64,000 nucleotides of DNA from Lonicera japonica (Eukaryota > Streptophyta > Magnoliopsida > Dipsacales > Caprifoliaceae): NCBI GenBank assembly GCA_021464415.1, contig CM038471.1:12336373-12400372 (forward strand). The letters run 5' to 3'. The position numbers and the translations under genes were made by a program. This document shows, piece after piece, positions 48,678 through 63,100 of this stretch. The stretch's first letter is position 1. Every line of letters starts with the position of its first letter. The notes under the pieces are model-generated. The model was not told the origin of the DNA. It worked only from the letters and a program-made list of their open reading frames with translations, and made no database searches.

Positions 48678-49495
48678 AATTCTGTCAAATTTTAAAATCC
48701 TGTAAATTTCGTGATTTCAAAATCTACTCAAAAATGGTTAGGATTTTGAAATCTCGTATTGAATTATGGAATTTGAATTTCATCCATCTCTTTTTAATCA
48801 TATCTCTCCTTTATTATTGGCCAGTAACACTTTTTACCTCTAACTAAAATATATAAATGGTTAAGAATTTCACTTACATTCAACTTACAAAACTGCATTT
48901 TAAAATTTTCTAGTTATTTTAAAAAAATACCAAAATTGAAAATCTTGAGATTTTAAAATCTTATGATTTATCAAATTACATGATTTTAAATTTTGTCAAA
49001 GGAACACAACTTAAATAGATAATTAATTCTAAGTAAAGTACAATGTTCTGTATTGTACCAATCGTGAAATATGAGAAACATATCTTATGTACTTTTACTC
49101 CAAACATATGTACTTTTACTCCAAACACATGATAATGTTTGTTTATCTTATTTTTTTTAATAATAAATACTGAATAAAATTAATTAATTAAATCATATTT
49201 CAAATTTTACGTGATAAACACGCCCTCAATGAAATAATTTTTTTTAATAAAATAAATAATTGACTTTAAAATTCAATGTTAATAAATATAAAATATAAAA
49301 TACGATAAAATTATTGTATCCGCGCGCCAAACGCAGCATTGAGATAAATACGTAATGAATATACCGCGTACGACTGTATCTCGCGGATAGGACAGAAAAG
49401 GATAATGGGGGCCAAAGTAAAACCAAATCGTGGACCGACGAACCAAAATATCTCTCTCCCACTCCGCCAGCACATTTTCTTCTCTCTCTCACTCA
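48678..49495 (+). promoter_or_regulatory. Upstream region of the PBL17-like kinase gene
   Basis: About 0.8 kb between the LINE copy and the kinase leader. It is AT-rich, then CpG-richer after 49310. No firm TATA box was chosen. The LINE insertion thus sits within 1.1 kb of the start codon. Confidence 0.45.
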
Positions 49496-49746
49496 CTCTC
49501 TTCTACTCCGCTGACTGACCCAGATCGGAATTCCGGCGAACCCACCTGCCATTTCCGGCGACCCCCTGCCTTTTTCTGCGAATAGCCCACCACTGTTAAC
49601 GAGAAAAAAAGAAGAAGAAAGAAAATCACAATGGGGAGGATAATGAAAGAATGTGAATGTTCAAAATAATGGGGGGCTGTGAAATGTAAAAGGCAATAAG
49701 TAGTATAAGGGGAGATTCAGATTCAGATTCAGATTCAGATTGATTG
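49496..49746 (+). other. 5' UTR region of the kinase gene with (CAGATT)4
   Basis: CT-rich sequence (49440-49500) and CCGGCGA motifs precede four CAGATT units (about 49715-49740) that end six bases before the start codon. Confidence 0.55.
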
Positions 49747-49819
49747 ATGGGTAATTGCTTCAGTTGTGAAGATGAACAGCATCTTCCAACGAAAGTTCCT
49801 CTTCCCAACAACTCCTCAG
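49747..49819 (+). CDS. PBL17-like: Kinase exon 1
   Basis: Starts at ATG 49747 and encodes [17 protein letters not shown] with the acylation signal. The donor is CAG|GTATTA. It leaves one base over, which fits the acceptor at 52583-52584 (ACCAG|CAAAG) and not the nearer AG at 52551. Confidence 0.88.
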
Positions 49820-52800
49820 GTATTACTGTTAAATTAAATTACACTTGAATTGAACGGAAGTCTCTTTTTTTTTGGGGTACTTTTTATTTGTACTCATTGG
49901 TGATAAGTGTGCAATATTATACGTAGTAGTTTTTTAGATTTATCAAATGTGATTGTATTTATTTAGGGTGGCGCTATTGTCAAAGTAAGGTACAACTCCA
50001 GAAGCATATAATACAACTTCTCAAAGTATACAACTTCTCAAAGTAGGTTATGATTTGGCGAAGTGAATATTACTTCGGCAATATGACTATCCTTTATTTC
50101 AGTGGCAGTAACATGTTGCATTAATAATTGAAGCCATGTGTTTAAGCTCTGCTACTGACATTTTTAGTGAAATAACTAGTGATTTACAAAATTACCCTTT
50201 AACTGCCAAAAGCACTATTCTTGCATCTGTAATCTCAACCACACAATCTGGATAGTGTTGGTCTGATAGGTTGAGTCATGGTTGTAGTGGTGGCAGTTTT
50301 CCTTACGTATTGCTGGACAATCATTATCAGTTGTTTGTAATTGTTATGGTGTTAATTGAGTTAGTGAATGTCTTATTCTCTGACCAATTATGCACTTGTT
50401 CTAAGTGGAAGGGAACCCGAAGGGAACCCTTTTGTAGCGTATACATAACTAGCTTGCATCTGTAATCTCAACCACACAATCTGGATAGTGTTGGTCTGAT
50501 AGGTTGAGTCGTGGTTTTAGTGGTGGCAGTTTTCCTTACGTATTGCTGGAAAATCATTATCAGTTGTTTGCAGTGTTCTAAAAATCGGATTTTATCCCCG
50601 ATTTATCCCCGATTTATCGGAAATCGGCACTGTGCCGATCAGATTTTACATAATCGGTTCAATATATCGGCTGGAGAGAAATCTGCATTTTATCGGCAAT
50701 TTATCGGCGATAAATCGCCATAAAGCCAATCGGCGATAAATTGAACTTTTTTTTTTAACGTTCCAAACTCAAACGACGGCGTTTTTAATCCCAAACCCTA
50801 TTCGTTCTCTCCTCGTCGACGACTCCCACACTCGACACCGCCGTTCCTCTCTCTATCTCTCACTCTAGCTCTTCGTCGTTCCTCTTTCTCTCTCTCACAC
50901 ACGACGACTCGACCTCGAGCTCGCCATTTCTCTCTCTCACACAACGACGACTCGAGCTCGCCATTTATCTCTCTCACACAATCACACGACGACGACTCGA
51001 CCTCAACCTCCCTGTATGGCTGTACCTCTCTCTATCTCTCAGTCTCACTCGCTGTTCCTCTCTCAGTCTCTCCCAGTCGACTGCCGTGCTTCACTCGCTG
51101 TTCCTGCTCTGTTTGGACGACTGCCGTGCTTCACTCGCTGTTCCTGCTTTGTTTCTATTAAATATTAATATATTAATGTCCATTTTGCTACTATTATGTT
51201 TTAGTTAGCATATTGTTATATAATATATTATTTATATGGTGAATAGTGCATATCCGATTTTTTCCGATTTATCCCCGATAAATCCCCGATAAAATGAAAA
51301 ATCCCCACTCCCCACCTTGCCGATCGATTTCCGATTCACGATTTTTAGAACATTGGTTGTTTGTAATTGTTATGGTGCTAATTGAGTTAGTGGATGTCTT
51401 ATTCTTTGACCAATTATGCATTTTTGTTCTTGATTTTGCAGCTTAATAAAATTAGTTTGTTTCCTATATTTTTTAAAAAAAAACCTTTGCCCCTTATTAT
51501 AAAGATTAGTTGTAACACACATGCCAAAGGCACTATCTCTCCTCGAAAAGGCTATCTTTCAATCTAAACCACACAATCTTTTATGCCTTACACATTTTTG
51601 GGATTCAAAAACCGTTGCCCCTTATTATATAGATTTCGGCATTTGTGTCTTAAATCAGCTAGTTGTACTAATTAGATACTCCCTTGGTCTTGAATTGATA
51701 GTTTTAAGAAAATTCTAATTTTGACCTAATTAATGGTAAGAAAAAATACAACTTATTTAATGAGATTTGGTACATTGATTGTGTGCCAAAAGGATAATGA
51801 GTCATAGACTATCAATTTGAGACGAAAATGACCCACAATCAATATGAGAGGGAGGATGTATAATGGTTGTTATTAATGATTTATACCAAGGGAGATGGGG
51901 TGAGATTTGGTACATTGATTGAGTGCCAAAAGAAAATAGACCATCAATTTGAGACGAAAATGACCCAGTTTCAATTTGAGAAGCAGGGAGTATAATTTTT
52001 ATTATTATGGGTGATTTGGAACTGTAGCTAGTGTGATTCTATGCCATCTTGTTTTCGTTTATTTTTATTTTCACATTTGGAGTTGCAGAAATTGTATCTC
52101 AAATTCTGGTTGAAATATAGATGAGATATTCTTCATTGCCAATGTTCACAGTAGATTTTGGCTATGGATTTTATCTTCTGTTCATTATTTGAATCCCAGA
52201 TCAGTTATGTTTGTTTGCCTTCTTAAAACAAAGGTAAATCTAATTTGGGTTTATGGTGAATTTGAGAGGGAAGAGGGGGAGACGTAATCAAATGCTTACG
52301 TATTTGAAATGAGGCTAATTAACAATAGCACTGACCATAACTTGTTTCTGATAAAAAAAAAAACAAAAAACTGAGAGTTTATTTTCTAAGTTCTCAACCT
52401 GCTGATGATAGTAGTTTGTACTAGGTTGTTTAATCATATCTGTTTTAAGGCCTTTCTTTACAGCGATGTTATTTTAAACTTTCTTCCAGTTCTCCTTTGC
52501 TTGTATTTGATTCTTCTATCAATATAAGTTGAAAAAAAAAAACAAAAAACAGTCGGACCAAATCAAATTCAGCGACCTTACCAGCAAAGAGTCCGAGTTC
52601 AAATGGAAGCACAATAATGGTGATCAACAAGAATGTCAAGGATCTCCGGCAAAACCCTGGGAATAGCGATCTTGATATCTTCACGTATGAAGAAATGCAG
52701 TTATCAACCAAGCACTTCCGGCCAGATCAAGTTCTTGGTGAAGGAGGTTTTGGAATTGTATATAGAGGAGTTATAGACGAGAATGTGAGGCTTGGTTACA

Positions 52801-55800
52801 AGAAAACGCAAGTCGCAATTAAGGAGCTTGATCCAGAAGGAATCCAGGGCGACAGAGAATGGCTGGTATTTTGTTTTCTTATACATTCCTGTATTGCTTG
52901 AACTATTATTCCATGCATTTTTAACTCTAGTTCTGAAGCATGAAATGGTTTAATTTATTTTTTTTCCTTTGGAATTCCATTATCAATAGGAAGAAAGAAA
53001 GCTGGTAGATACGTGGTATAGTATAGTTTTGAAGCTTGAAATGGTTAACCGTACTTCCTTTTTGATCTGTTATACTTAACTCTGTAAAAGTATAGGGGAA
53101 GAGGAATTTGTAGGAAACTTTTCTGGCTTCTAAAACCATGTTTTTGGTCCTATAGGGACGTTCAAATATCGATTGATGGAAGTAATTGAACCCCCATCTG
53201 CCATCTTCCATAACTTACCACCCCATGCTCAATCCTCTTATCAATTAATTTGATGTAGATGTCAATATTAATACCCCCACAAAGATAGGATACGGAGGTT
53301 GAGTCTAGAGGTGCTCAGGGCTTAGCAGAAGGGCTAGTACTAATAGATGTCCATCCGAAGTTTATCCTCTATTATCAGAAGCAACTTTTTACAAAACTTG
53401 GAAACTGTGCTTAACCGGTAATTAAGTTTCTAAGCTAACTCATGTTGGTCTGAGTCTAGTCCCTGTAACTAGGTGAGACAGTTTAAGTCGTACGTGCAGT
53501 TTTTTTTTTGATCAGAAACGAAACTTACATTGAAAATATAGAATCAATACAAGGATAGAGGGACTAATGGTTTACAAGTAGTCTACCAAAAGCCCCAGAG
53601 AAAAAAATGGAAAGCACACAATAACCAACAATAACTAAACATCGAGCTAAAAACATAAACAGAAAAAAGACGAGCAACTAATTAGCTCCCCACAAAACGC
53701 CGGACTAAAATTACAGCCAAAACCCTTCAACTCACAGCTGCACACCAATCCCATCTAAGATCGTCAAGTGATAATGAACTGAACAAACTGGATGTATAGG
53801 CCCATAAAGATGCGGACGACTTAACCCTCTGCCATATTTCCTCGACATGCTCTGATTTGCCTTCAAAGATTATTCTATTTCTTTCACCCCAAACACACAA
53901 TAAAACAGCCATACAGCATGACCTCCATACAACCTTAGACTTCTTCTTATTGCCTCTAAAACTCCATTCAATCAATAAAACTTCAGACCACGACTTGGGA
54001 AATACTGGAATGATACCTAACTCCCTATGAATATTATTCCAAATAGAATGAACAAAAGGGCAGTGAACCAGTAAATGATCAATTGACTCGCCATTACACT
54101 TACACATCACACACCATGATGGAGATAAAGCCTTATAGGGTTTCTTAATTTGGAGTACATCATATGTACTGACTATGTACATGCAGTTTACGTCGTACAT
54201 GCAGTTTCTAAACACCTACTTCTCCATTTTGACTATGTACAACAAGTAAATGAAGGAAATACATTAATTTGAGAAAAAGGGCAATCTTTAGGTAATAAAT
54301 CACTAATTCAGAATGAGTTTCATATCTTAGTAATCTTGCACTTGAAAAGAAAATGCCGAACAAAATATTAAGTCGATGAAGAATGTTCTTTGTAAATTTG
54401 GACTGTCGGTATTAGTAATGAGAACATCATTAGCTTTCCTTGTCCATTGATTATATGCTGGACTATAAGTATTGAAACTAACAGAAAGAAAGCTACTTCT
54501 ATTTAATGGAGCCTACACCAGAGTATGAGAGAACCGCCATAAATAAGGACAGGCTACAACAATTTGTAGTTTATTCCGTCTGTTCTTATAGAAATTTTTG
54601 CAGATATAACTTTGTTCCTCACCATTTTATCATTTTGATTGTCATCATAAATTTCACACATCATGTAACATTTTGGTTTTAGCGTGTGAGTTTTGGGGGA
54701 AGGTGTTCCACCAAAAAACTCATCTTTGCTTGTGCAGGTGTGCAGCCACTTCACTTTCGAACGTATGGGCAACCAATTTAATTGTCTTTCCCTCATTAGC
54801 CCCTCAATTGCTGCTACCTCAACTTCTGAAGGATGCATATATACCATATTCTATATTTTTACTTCAAACATTAAATTGCTTTTGTCGCAAGAGTGTCTAT
54901 GAGGAGCCTGTTATGCTGATATAGCTGATTGTGACTCTTGAGTTAGGTTCTCTCCCCTTTCAAGTTATTAGGAGATTGTAAAAGGAAGGGATTTAGACCT
55001 TCCATTAAAAAATAAAAAGTAAAAAATTAGCCCCGTGGCTCTTAAACTATGTACTTTGTACCTCAATGGCGCTTAAAATAGGGACTTTGTACCCCTATGG
55101 CTTCTTGGGGTTTACGGCAATGAATGCTTTAGTGACGTAATGATATTCATCACTAAAAATGTACCTTTTGAGTCTCATTCGGGGTGGGAGGGTTCTTTGT
55201 TTATTGTAGTAAAAAGGGAGAGACTTAGGCCTCCCTTAAAAAAAAAAATTAGAAAAAAAAAATCACTAAAGGAACACTAAATATTGTAGAATATCATTAT
55301 GTCACTAAAACATTCATATCTATGTAATTAGAAAACCGTCTAGTACTAGAGTGATAGGCTTCAAAGATATAACATTGGAGGTTGAGAATGACTATTTGTT
55401 ACTCATCTTGGAGTATGTTGACCAAAGAAGATATTGTCACCAGCTCCCCTAGGACCGTAGTTGTTATATCAGGAACTTCCCAATTTTGGGGGATCTGGGT
55501 CCCATTTTTGTCTTACACGGAGCGATAAGTGGCTTGCCACAATCCTATGGCTTGAAGTTATTATAGATTCCCTCAGGTTTTTCTAACTCGGTTTTCCAGG
55601 CGCTGCTGAGACCATATTCCCTTCAAATACTTTGTTTTTTATCATTTAAAAACTGAGTTACTATATTGTCCGAGTCCTATTAGGTTATTTAATTTTCTCA
55701 TTCTAGTAAAATTCTGGTAGGTGGAGTTGGATTAGAGGTTGTTTTAGGACCTTTTTTTTTGTGTGTGTGTGTGTGTGTGTTTAGTGCATGCAAACAGGAA

Positions 55801-57138
55801 GGCTAGAGAGTAGTTTTATAGCGTCAGAGGGGCTTGACGAAGGGGGACCACTGTTTCCTTTTTCCTTTTGTTGGTGGGGGATGGATGAATTGAGTTGTTT
55901 AGTTAGTAGGGGTGAGGAGTCAGCATCTGTTTAAGGATTATGGTGTTGTCACGGATAGTGTTAGTGTGTCCCGCTTACGGTTTGCTCAACTAGTCTTATT
56001 TTTCCCCATTACCTCTTGTGTGTTGAGGTTTTTGTAAGTGTATTTCAGTCCTTAAAGTTAATCCGCCCAGTAGTAGATTCGGCGGGATTAACATTCACCC
56101 TTCGTGTTTTCTAGTCCAGCGTCCTTGGCTGGGTGTTAAGTGGAGGAGTTATCCGCGAATTATCTTGGTGTCCCATTTGTGGGGAACCCTAGAGCTGGTT
56201 CCGTTTGGGATCCTGTTATTGAGAGAGGTGACTAGGAGGTTGAAGGGATGGACGGGTTAGTATCCCTCCTGGGTCAGTTCACGTTGATCCAGCCATGCTT
56301 GCTTGTGTAGTACTCCCTCTGTCCCAAATCAAGAGTTCACAATTCCTTTTTAGGATGTCCCAATTTAAGTTCCTCTTTCCTTTTTAGAACCTAATCAGTG
56401 TACCACTACTCATGATAGGAAACAAGTTTTGTTCTAAACCATTGATTGTGACGGAATTAATGGATTCTTAAAAGTTGTGAAGTCCAAAGATGGACTCTTA
56501 ATTAGGGACGTTGTGAGTACTTCTATTTAGTACATGCCCTTTTTCCAGATCCTAGTAACTATTGTGAATAGACTTCAGAGGTTGATAAGGGACTGCTTCC
56601 TGTAGCGCGGTGCAGTGATTGGGGGTGAGATCATCTTGATAGTTGTTAGCATGTTAGTTGCTTTAGAGTCAAAATTGTGGCGCGGGTTCAGGTAATGTGA
56701 TTCAAAAATCCCTCTCTTTTGGGGAAATGGTTCTGGCCATTTTCTTGGTACCGAACTCCCTTTAGCATAGAGTAATCTTGAATAAATACAACCTTCACCG
56801 GAATTTTTTTTTTTTTGGGGTTGGGGGATAATGCTACTGTAGGGGTGCTAGTGCCTGTCATTCTAACCCATGGAATTTCATCTCCCAAGCATATTATTTG
56901 TTAATATTTCTCGTCAGGTTTTGGGTGGATTGTTGGGGGGACACTGCTTTCCAGCTTTTTCGTCCTTGGTTGTATATCGTAGAGGCAACGGGTTTCAAGG
57001 GCTCCCTCCAAAATTAAATGCAAAGGAAGGACAACTTACTTTTCCATTTCAAAGTAAGGTCACTATTTTTTTTACGGTTTGCCTAAAATACCCTTCCGTC
57101 CATTTTACTTTTTAAAAAACAAACAAACCCCACCCCCC

Positions 57139-57169
<31 letters not shown>

Positions 57170-60100
57170 AGCATCCTCACGCTGCTGCCCACCCAAAACC
57201 CCAGGCCTGAACCATGATCAGTTTTAATTATAACGTGAATTTTTATTTTGTCATTTTATGCATATATATACACAAACAAAATTTCTCTGTATATACGCAT
57301 ATTTGTTAGAAATCATCTCCTCCAAAAGCTTAAGTTGTTAGATATTGGGCTGACAATGTATATCATGTTCTCCGACATTATACATATAAACATACACATA
57401 TACACACGCACACAGAAAATTTCTCATATGGTCGGTTCGTGCGGACTGAACCTTTAACGACTGTTTTTTGTCACTAAAATATCTCCCCAATGTTTTAACA
57501 ACTGTTTTCCGTTGCTAAAGGTCCCAGTCCATACGGACTGGTCCGTACGATATGTAGTTATATATACATAAATAAGTGGGCAAGGAGAGTGAAGATTGGG
57601 GGTTGCAGGGTGGATGGTCACCGGAGCTCCGGTAGCTTGAGGCAGTACTGTTTGGTGAGGCCTGGTGGCCGCTCTTAAGTGAGAAGGAATTAAAAATATT
57701 TGTATTGTGTATTGTTCATCCACGAAGACTCACGTACACCTGTTTCTTCATTGCTGTACTACGGCTCTATGGGCTTTGCTGGTTCCTAATTCCTATTTTG
57801 AATTTTTGGTGAGGATTTATGTTGGTCCACAATCTATGGAGAATTTTTCCTCTCATAATGGCTACTACCTTCTCAGTAGTTTGCACAGTCGGAGAAGAGT
57901 AGCACATACGCTGAATAGAAGGAAACACATTGTATCCATATTATATCCAAGTTTTGAAATGCAATCATGCTGCAATGATTGTAGAATATCAAAAGACCCT
58001 AATAGTGATAAATTGATGTTAAAGTGCTGAAACAGGTGGTAAAATAAAGGCCATTAAACAAGGGATAGGCTGTAAACTGAAACAGGGAAAGAGAGGCATG
58101 AAGTGGTAAATAATGCGGATGAAACTTGAGAAAACATATGGACACTTCTCAACATTTGGCTGGCAGCCTATGCTTTTATATTTATTCTATTAATGTAAAC
58201 TATTCCTTTTAAAAAGTTCAGAAGAATTGAATGGAAAGAAGCCAAGAAGGTAACTGGGTTACACAGGAGTTTGTAGTTCAACAATATGTGCAATCCTCCG
58301 AGGTTGTGGGTTTGAAACTGATGAGGCAAGTTTCACAGCGTAACTGAAAAGGTGTATACTCCTCATTGATTATACCTTTGGGAATTCTTGGTTCCCTTCT
58401 GGTAGGATACTCAAGAGCTGACGGATCAGAAGTGGAAGCAAGTCTTCAGAGAGGGCTTGAGGGCAACGGGGATGCTTAAAACGCAATAATAATTGTATTA
58501 GGGACGAGACTTTAGACCTTTTCTTAGAAAAAAAAGTAATTAGTACCTGTTTTGAATTGAAAAGGACTGGACCATGAATACTAAGGGAAAGGAAAATAGC
58601 TGTGAAAGAACATCAGTTGGAAAAATTAGTAAAATGGTGAACTAGAGGAAAGTTTTCAGTTAAGAAACATAGAGACTATTGTATATGCATGCTTTGGATT
58701 TCGAAGCGTCTTGCTTGTGATGATGGAATCATTTGGTTAAAGTTTCAAGCGCCTTCCCTGCACGATGCATGCATCAAAACAAGCCAACACAGAGGTGGCA
58801 TATGGTCCTTTATCTCTCTCTCCCTCTCTTCCTCATAAAAATGTATCCTTTCTAGGGGTGTGAACGATAAGCCTTTGGAGTGTGTCTGAGCATTTTTGGT
58901 TATTAGGAGCTCAGAAATATATCTACGCGTGCCGTAATATGAAAGGATATGATATGATATAATGAAAAGATCAAATATTGATGTTGAATTATTCAATCAC
59001 AGTTTTGTGTGTTATTTCCCCCTTTAAATTATTAGTTGCCTGGCACTTTGCTGTGAACAGTCACTGAAAGAACTAAAATAGGTAAACAAAATTCCTTTAT
59101 TTTCAGGCTGAAGTGAACTACTTAGGGCAGCTCCGACACCCAAATCTTGTGAAGCTCATTGGCTACTGCTGTGACGATGACCACAGGCTTTTGGTCTATG
59201 AATACATGGCATCTGGGAGCTTGGAAAAACATCTTTTTCGTAGTGAGTAGCTAATTAAATTAATTAATTCCATTGTATGATAATGATTTTCCCCCCTTTT
59301 TGGACTGATGTTTTCCTATCCTTTGTTTCTTCTGGTAGGAGTGTGTGCTACCCTTACTTGGTCAAGAAGGATGAAGATTGCTTTGGATGTTGCAAAAGGG
59401 CTCGCTTTTCTTCATGGTGCAGAAAGACCAATCATATATCGGGATTTCAAGACATCAAATATCCTGCTTGATGTGGTCAGTGGTCATCATCATCTCTCTC
59501 TCAAGCTTGTAGAAATTTACTATTGGTTATCGTTTGGTTTGAGTTTTTGTGCTTTCCAAGAATTGTAATTAATTGATAAATTCATACGTAAAGTTTACAA
59601 GCGTTTTGAACCACTTGAAGTCAAATCCTTTGCACTCTATATGTGAAAATTACCAATTTAGGATTCCGGGAAAGCACAAAGAGAACGAGCACTTAGGATC
59701 CCAATTCCGAGTATTGGAGTTGGAGCAAAAATGCCCTTAAACAATTCCAATCTTCAGATCAAGGCGCACCAAGGCGCCAAGGTTGTTTGATGAACTAATA
59801 TTATTCTACTCATAATTTGCACCACCTACTCTAATGAGCAAAAACTAAATTAAAATCTAAATAAGCCTAAAAATTAGGAAAAAAATATAATTCTGGAAAA
59901 TATATATATTATTTATAATTTAATAATTCTTGGATATATATTATTTATAATTTAATAATTATGAAAAAAAGATAATTCAGTATTGACAATCCTCTACGTG
60001 TTCATGTGTGAGAAGAAAAAGAAGAAAGAAAAAACTAGCAGCGACAGAAGAACGAAGAACAGGAGAAGGAAGAAGGAAGAAGAAGAAGAAGATTTATAGA

Positions 60101-63100
60101 GTGAGGGATCAATCGCTAATTGTTAACTTTGCAGTAATTGGCATACTAGTGGTACCTTGTACTACAATACCCCAGAGCCAAAATTTGTAAAGCAAAGAGC
60201 CCCAAACAGAGAAGTTGCTATAGATTGCATGAAACGGACTTCAAATTATATCAACATGGAAGTTGCTATAGATCTGCATGAAACGGACTTCAAATTATAT
60301 CAGCATGGTTCTTGTTTTTGTGCGAGAATCACTACTTTTGGAAAATGAAAACGTTTAATTTGAAGTGTATTTATATAACTGCTAAAATATTAATATAAAC
60401 AAAATCTGCAGGATTTTAATGCAAAGCTTTCTGACTTTGGACTAGCAAAGGATGGGCCTATGGGAGATCAAACCCATGTGTCAACACGAGTTATGGGCAC
60501 ATATGGATATGCAGCTCCCGAGTATGTGATGACCGGTGAGTCTTATGGTTTATCTTAATGATTATTATATTTGTTGGTGAGTATTATATACATTGTTGGC
60601 CTGCTACCCAAAAACATAAGCTTTTGGGAGAGATGGTTCCGGTATCAGAGCTCAATTTTCAAGGCAAGGTCTTAGCTTCAAGTCTCCCCTTTGCATTAGT
60701 GAAAAAAATAAAATTTGCATGTCCACTAGGTGCACCTTATTTTATCTCTCCGCGTGCAAGTAGGGATCGCACGTGAATGGGTGTGTTGGAGAATTTGATA
60801 TACATTGTTGGCCCACTGCATAACAACTTAAGCATTTGGGAGAGATGGTTTATGGCATTTCTTATAGTTGAAAAACGTAATTGGGTTTTGGCCTACTCAA
60901 TATGAGAGCCAGAGCCATATATTTATATAGAAAAACTAGGGAATATAAAAAGGACACGATCCTAAACCCTATTGTAACAACATAGGAAATAAATGAAGAG
61001 GACGAAATACATAAGTAACCAACCAATAAAGAAATCTACTGCTATAAATACTAAAACCCTAATTTCCAGTACTCCCCCTCAAATTGAAGGAGCTGTCAAA
61101 CAGAAATCAATTTGTTGTAGTATGCTGATCCTTTCATGAAAAAACTGCTCCCTCAAAAGTCTTCAAATAAGCATTTTTCTCTTGTGCTTGAAATGGGAAT
61201 GTGTCTGGAAAAGTACCTCCAAAGTTCACTGCAACATGCGCAACAAAAGGTGGGAAAACACGTCCACCGCAATATGTGCAAAGGTGGGAACAACCTCCAC
61301 CAAAAATAATGTCGAACATGGACCCTGGAAAACACTCGGCCGAACCCAAAGACCGCCAGAAAAACACTCGGTCACATCAAATAAAAGATGCATAGGGACA
61401 AGTACACCACAAAACACCAATAAATCTGAAGCAAAGTAGTGTGTCGAAGACCCTGTGTTCTGCATCAGACATATATGGGCAGAATAATCTGGAAAAATGG
61501 TAATAAAAAGGCAACAAAAGCATAGTTCTACTAGATAAAGAAATAAAATCAACTGCAAAAATGGTTAAGTAGAAGCAGCAGCAGCAATTGAAAACAATAA
61601 CTCTCATCGGGCGGGCGGCAAAAGGCTGCCCACCGGAGAGGGGGAAGAAATTGATAAAACTCGAGGGAGAATTGTATGGCTCTGACACCAAGATGAAAAA
61701 CGTAATTGGGTTTTGGCGTACTCAATATGAGAGCTAGAGCCATATATTTATTTAGAAAAACAAGGGTTACAATAAAGAACCAAATATAAAGAAGATGACA
61801 AAAAAGGACACAATCCTAAACGGTAATGTAACAATATAGGAAGTAAATGAAAAGGAAATACATAATTAGGTAAAGATCAATAAACATAATATACATGCTA
61901 AAACCCTAAGACTTGTATTCTCATACTATGTAGATTAGATAAAGTATTCTCGTACTATCCGCAAGACTCTCATAAGACTTGTAATAAGGAAAAAAAAAAC
62001 TTTTAAGGGTCCGTTTGATAACAACATGGAAAATCAAAATTGATAAACAAAATAGTTGATTTTTGTGAGAAGTTGGAAAATAAGTTGAGGCATGCGGTGA
62101 GATGTCTTTTTACATTTTGGCTTTTTCCATTTTTCTTTAAGGGTTGAAGAAGAAAAAATTTCCACAAAAAATAATGAATGATATAGGACATTTACTCATA
62201 AAAATTGAGTATGAGATGGAGAGCATTTCATTTCATGGCTCAACTTATTTTCCTACTATGCACAAATCATTTTTTTTAATCATTTTCCATAATGTTATCA
62301 ACCGGAGCCTAAAAATTAGGGTTTCTTGGACAAAGAGACAAATAATAGGACTAATCTAATAATATATAGATTAAACGTAAGCCTAGATTATTATCCACAA
62401 GACTGACCCATAACAACGAAAATAGGAAACCCTAAAATAATTAGGTTTTCTTGGACAACGACATATAGAAATAGAGCTGATGAAAAAGAGTAAATGGAAC
62501 AACATCATCTCCTTAAGCTTGCTTGCCCTCATCATCCTATGCTCTGGGGGTTGTAGTGGCAATGGCCATCCGGACTGCAGGATTGGCCATGCAACCCTGC
62601 TTGTGAACTACCTTTGCTGCTGGATACGGAAACAATCCCAAGTCTTTGGGAGATCCCTGTGAACCACTTGATTGTGTATTGAAATGATATTTTGATTTAG
62701 TAAGAATTTCTTGTCGCATCGAGGACCGACTTCCATCTATCTCTGGCGCGTCTCTTGGTCAACAAGGGAAATTCATTTTGAATCAAAATGCCATTTTGAA
62801 GTACAATTGATTGCTTCATAGGAATCTACCGGAGACTTGCTATCATTGTAATGCTTTTCCAAATCTAGTAGTAAAGCTAGTTCACGAGCATGGCCAATCC
62901 TGCTGTTTGGGTTGCCATTTCTGCCGCCGCAGCAGCAGAGGACGATGGGGGGGGGGGGGGGGGTCAGGAACAAGGAAACGATGATGTTTCATTTAGTCTT
63001 TTTCATCAACTCTATTTCTATGTCATTGTGCAATAGACCCAAATTGTTTTTAAGTTCTCATTGTTATGAGCATCTTCTGGACTGATCTAGACTTCTGTTT

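Noticed and set aside
52551..52584. Acceptor AG at 52551-52552 for kinase exon 2
   Set aside because: It would put exon 2 out of phase with exon 1; the AG at 52583-52584 restores phase.
57460..57550. Terminal inverted repeats of a DNA transposon
   Set aside because: Mirrored phrases are too short and no target duplication was found.
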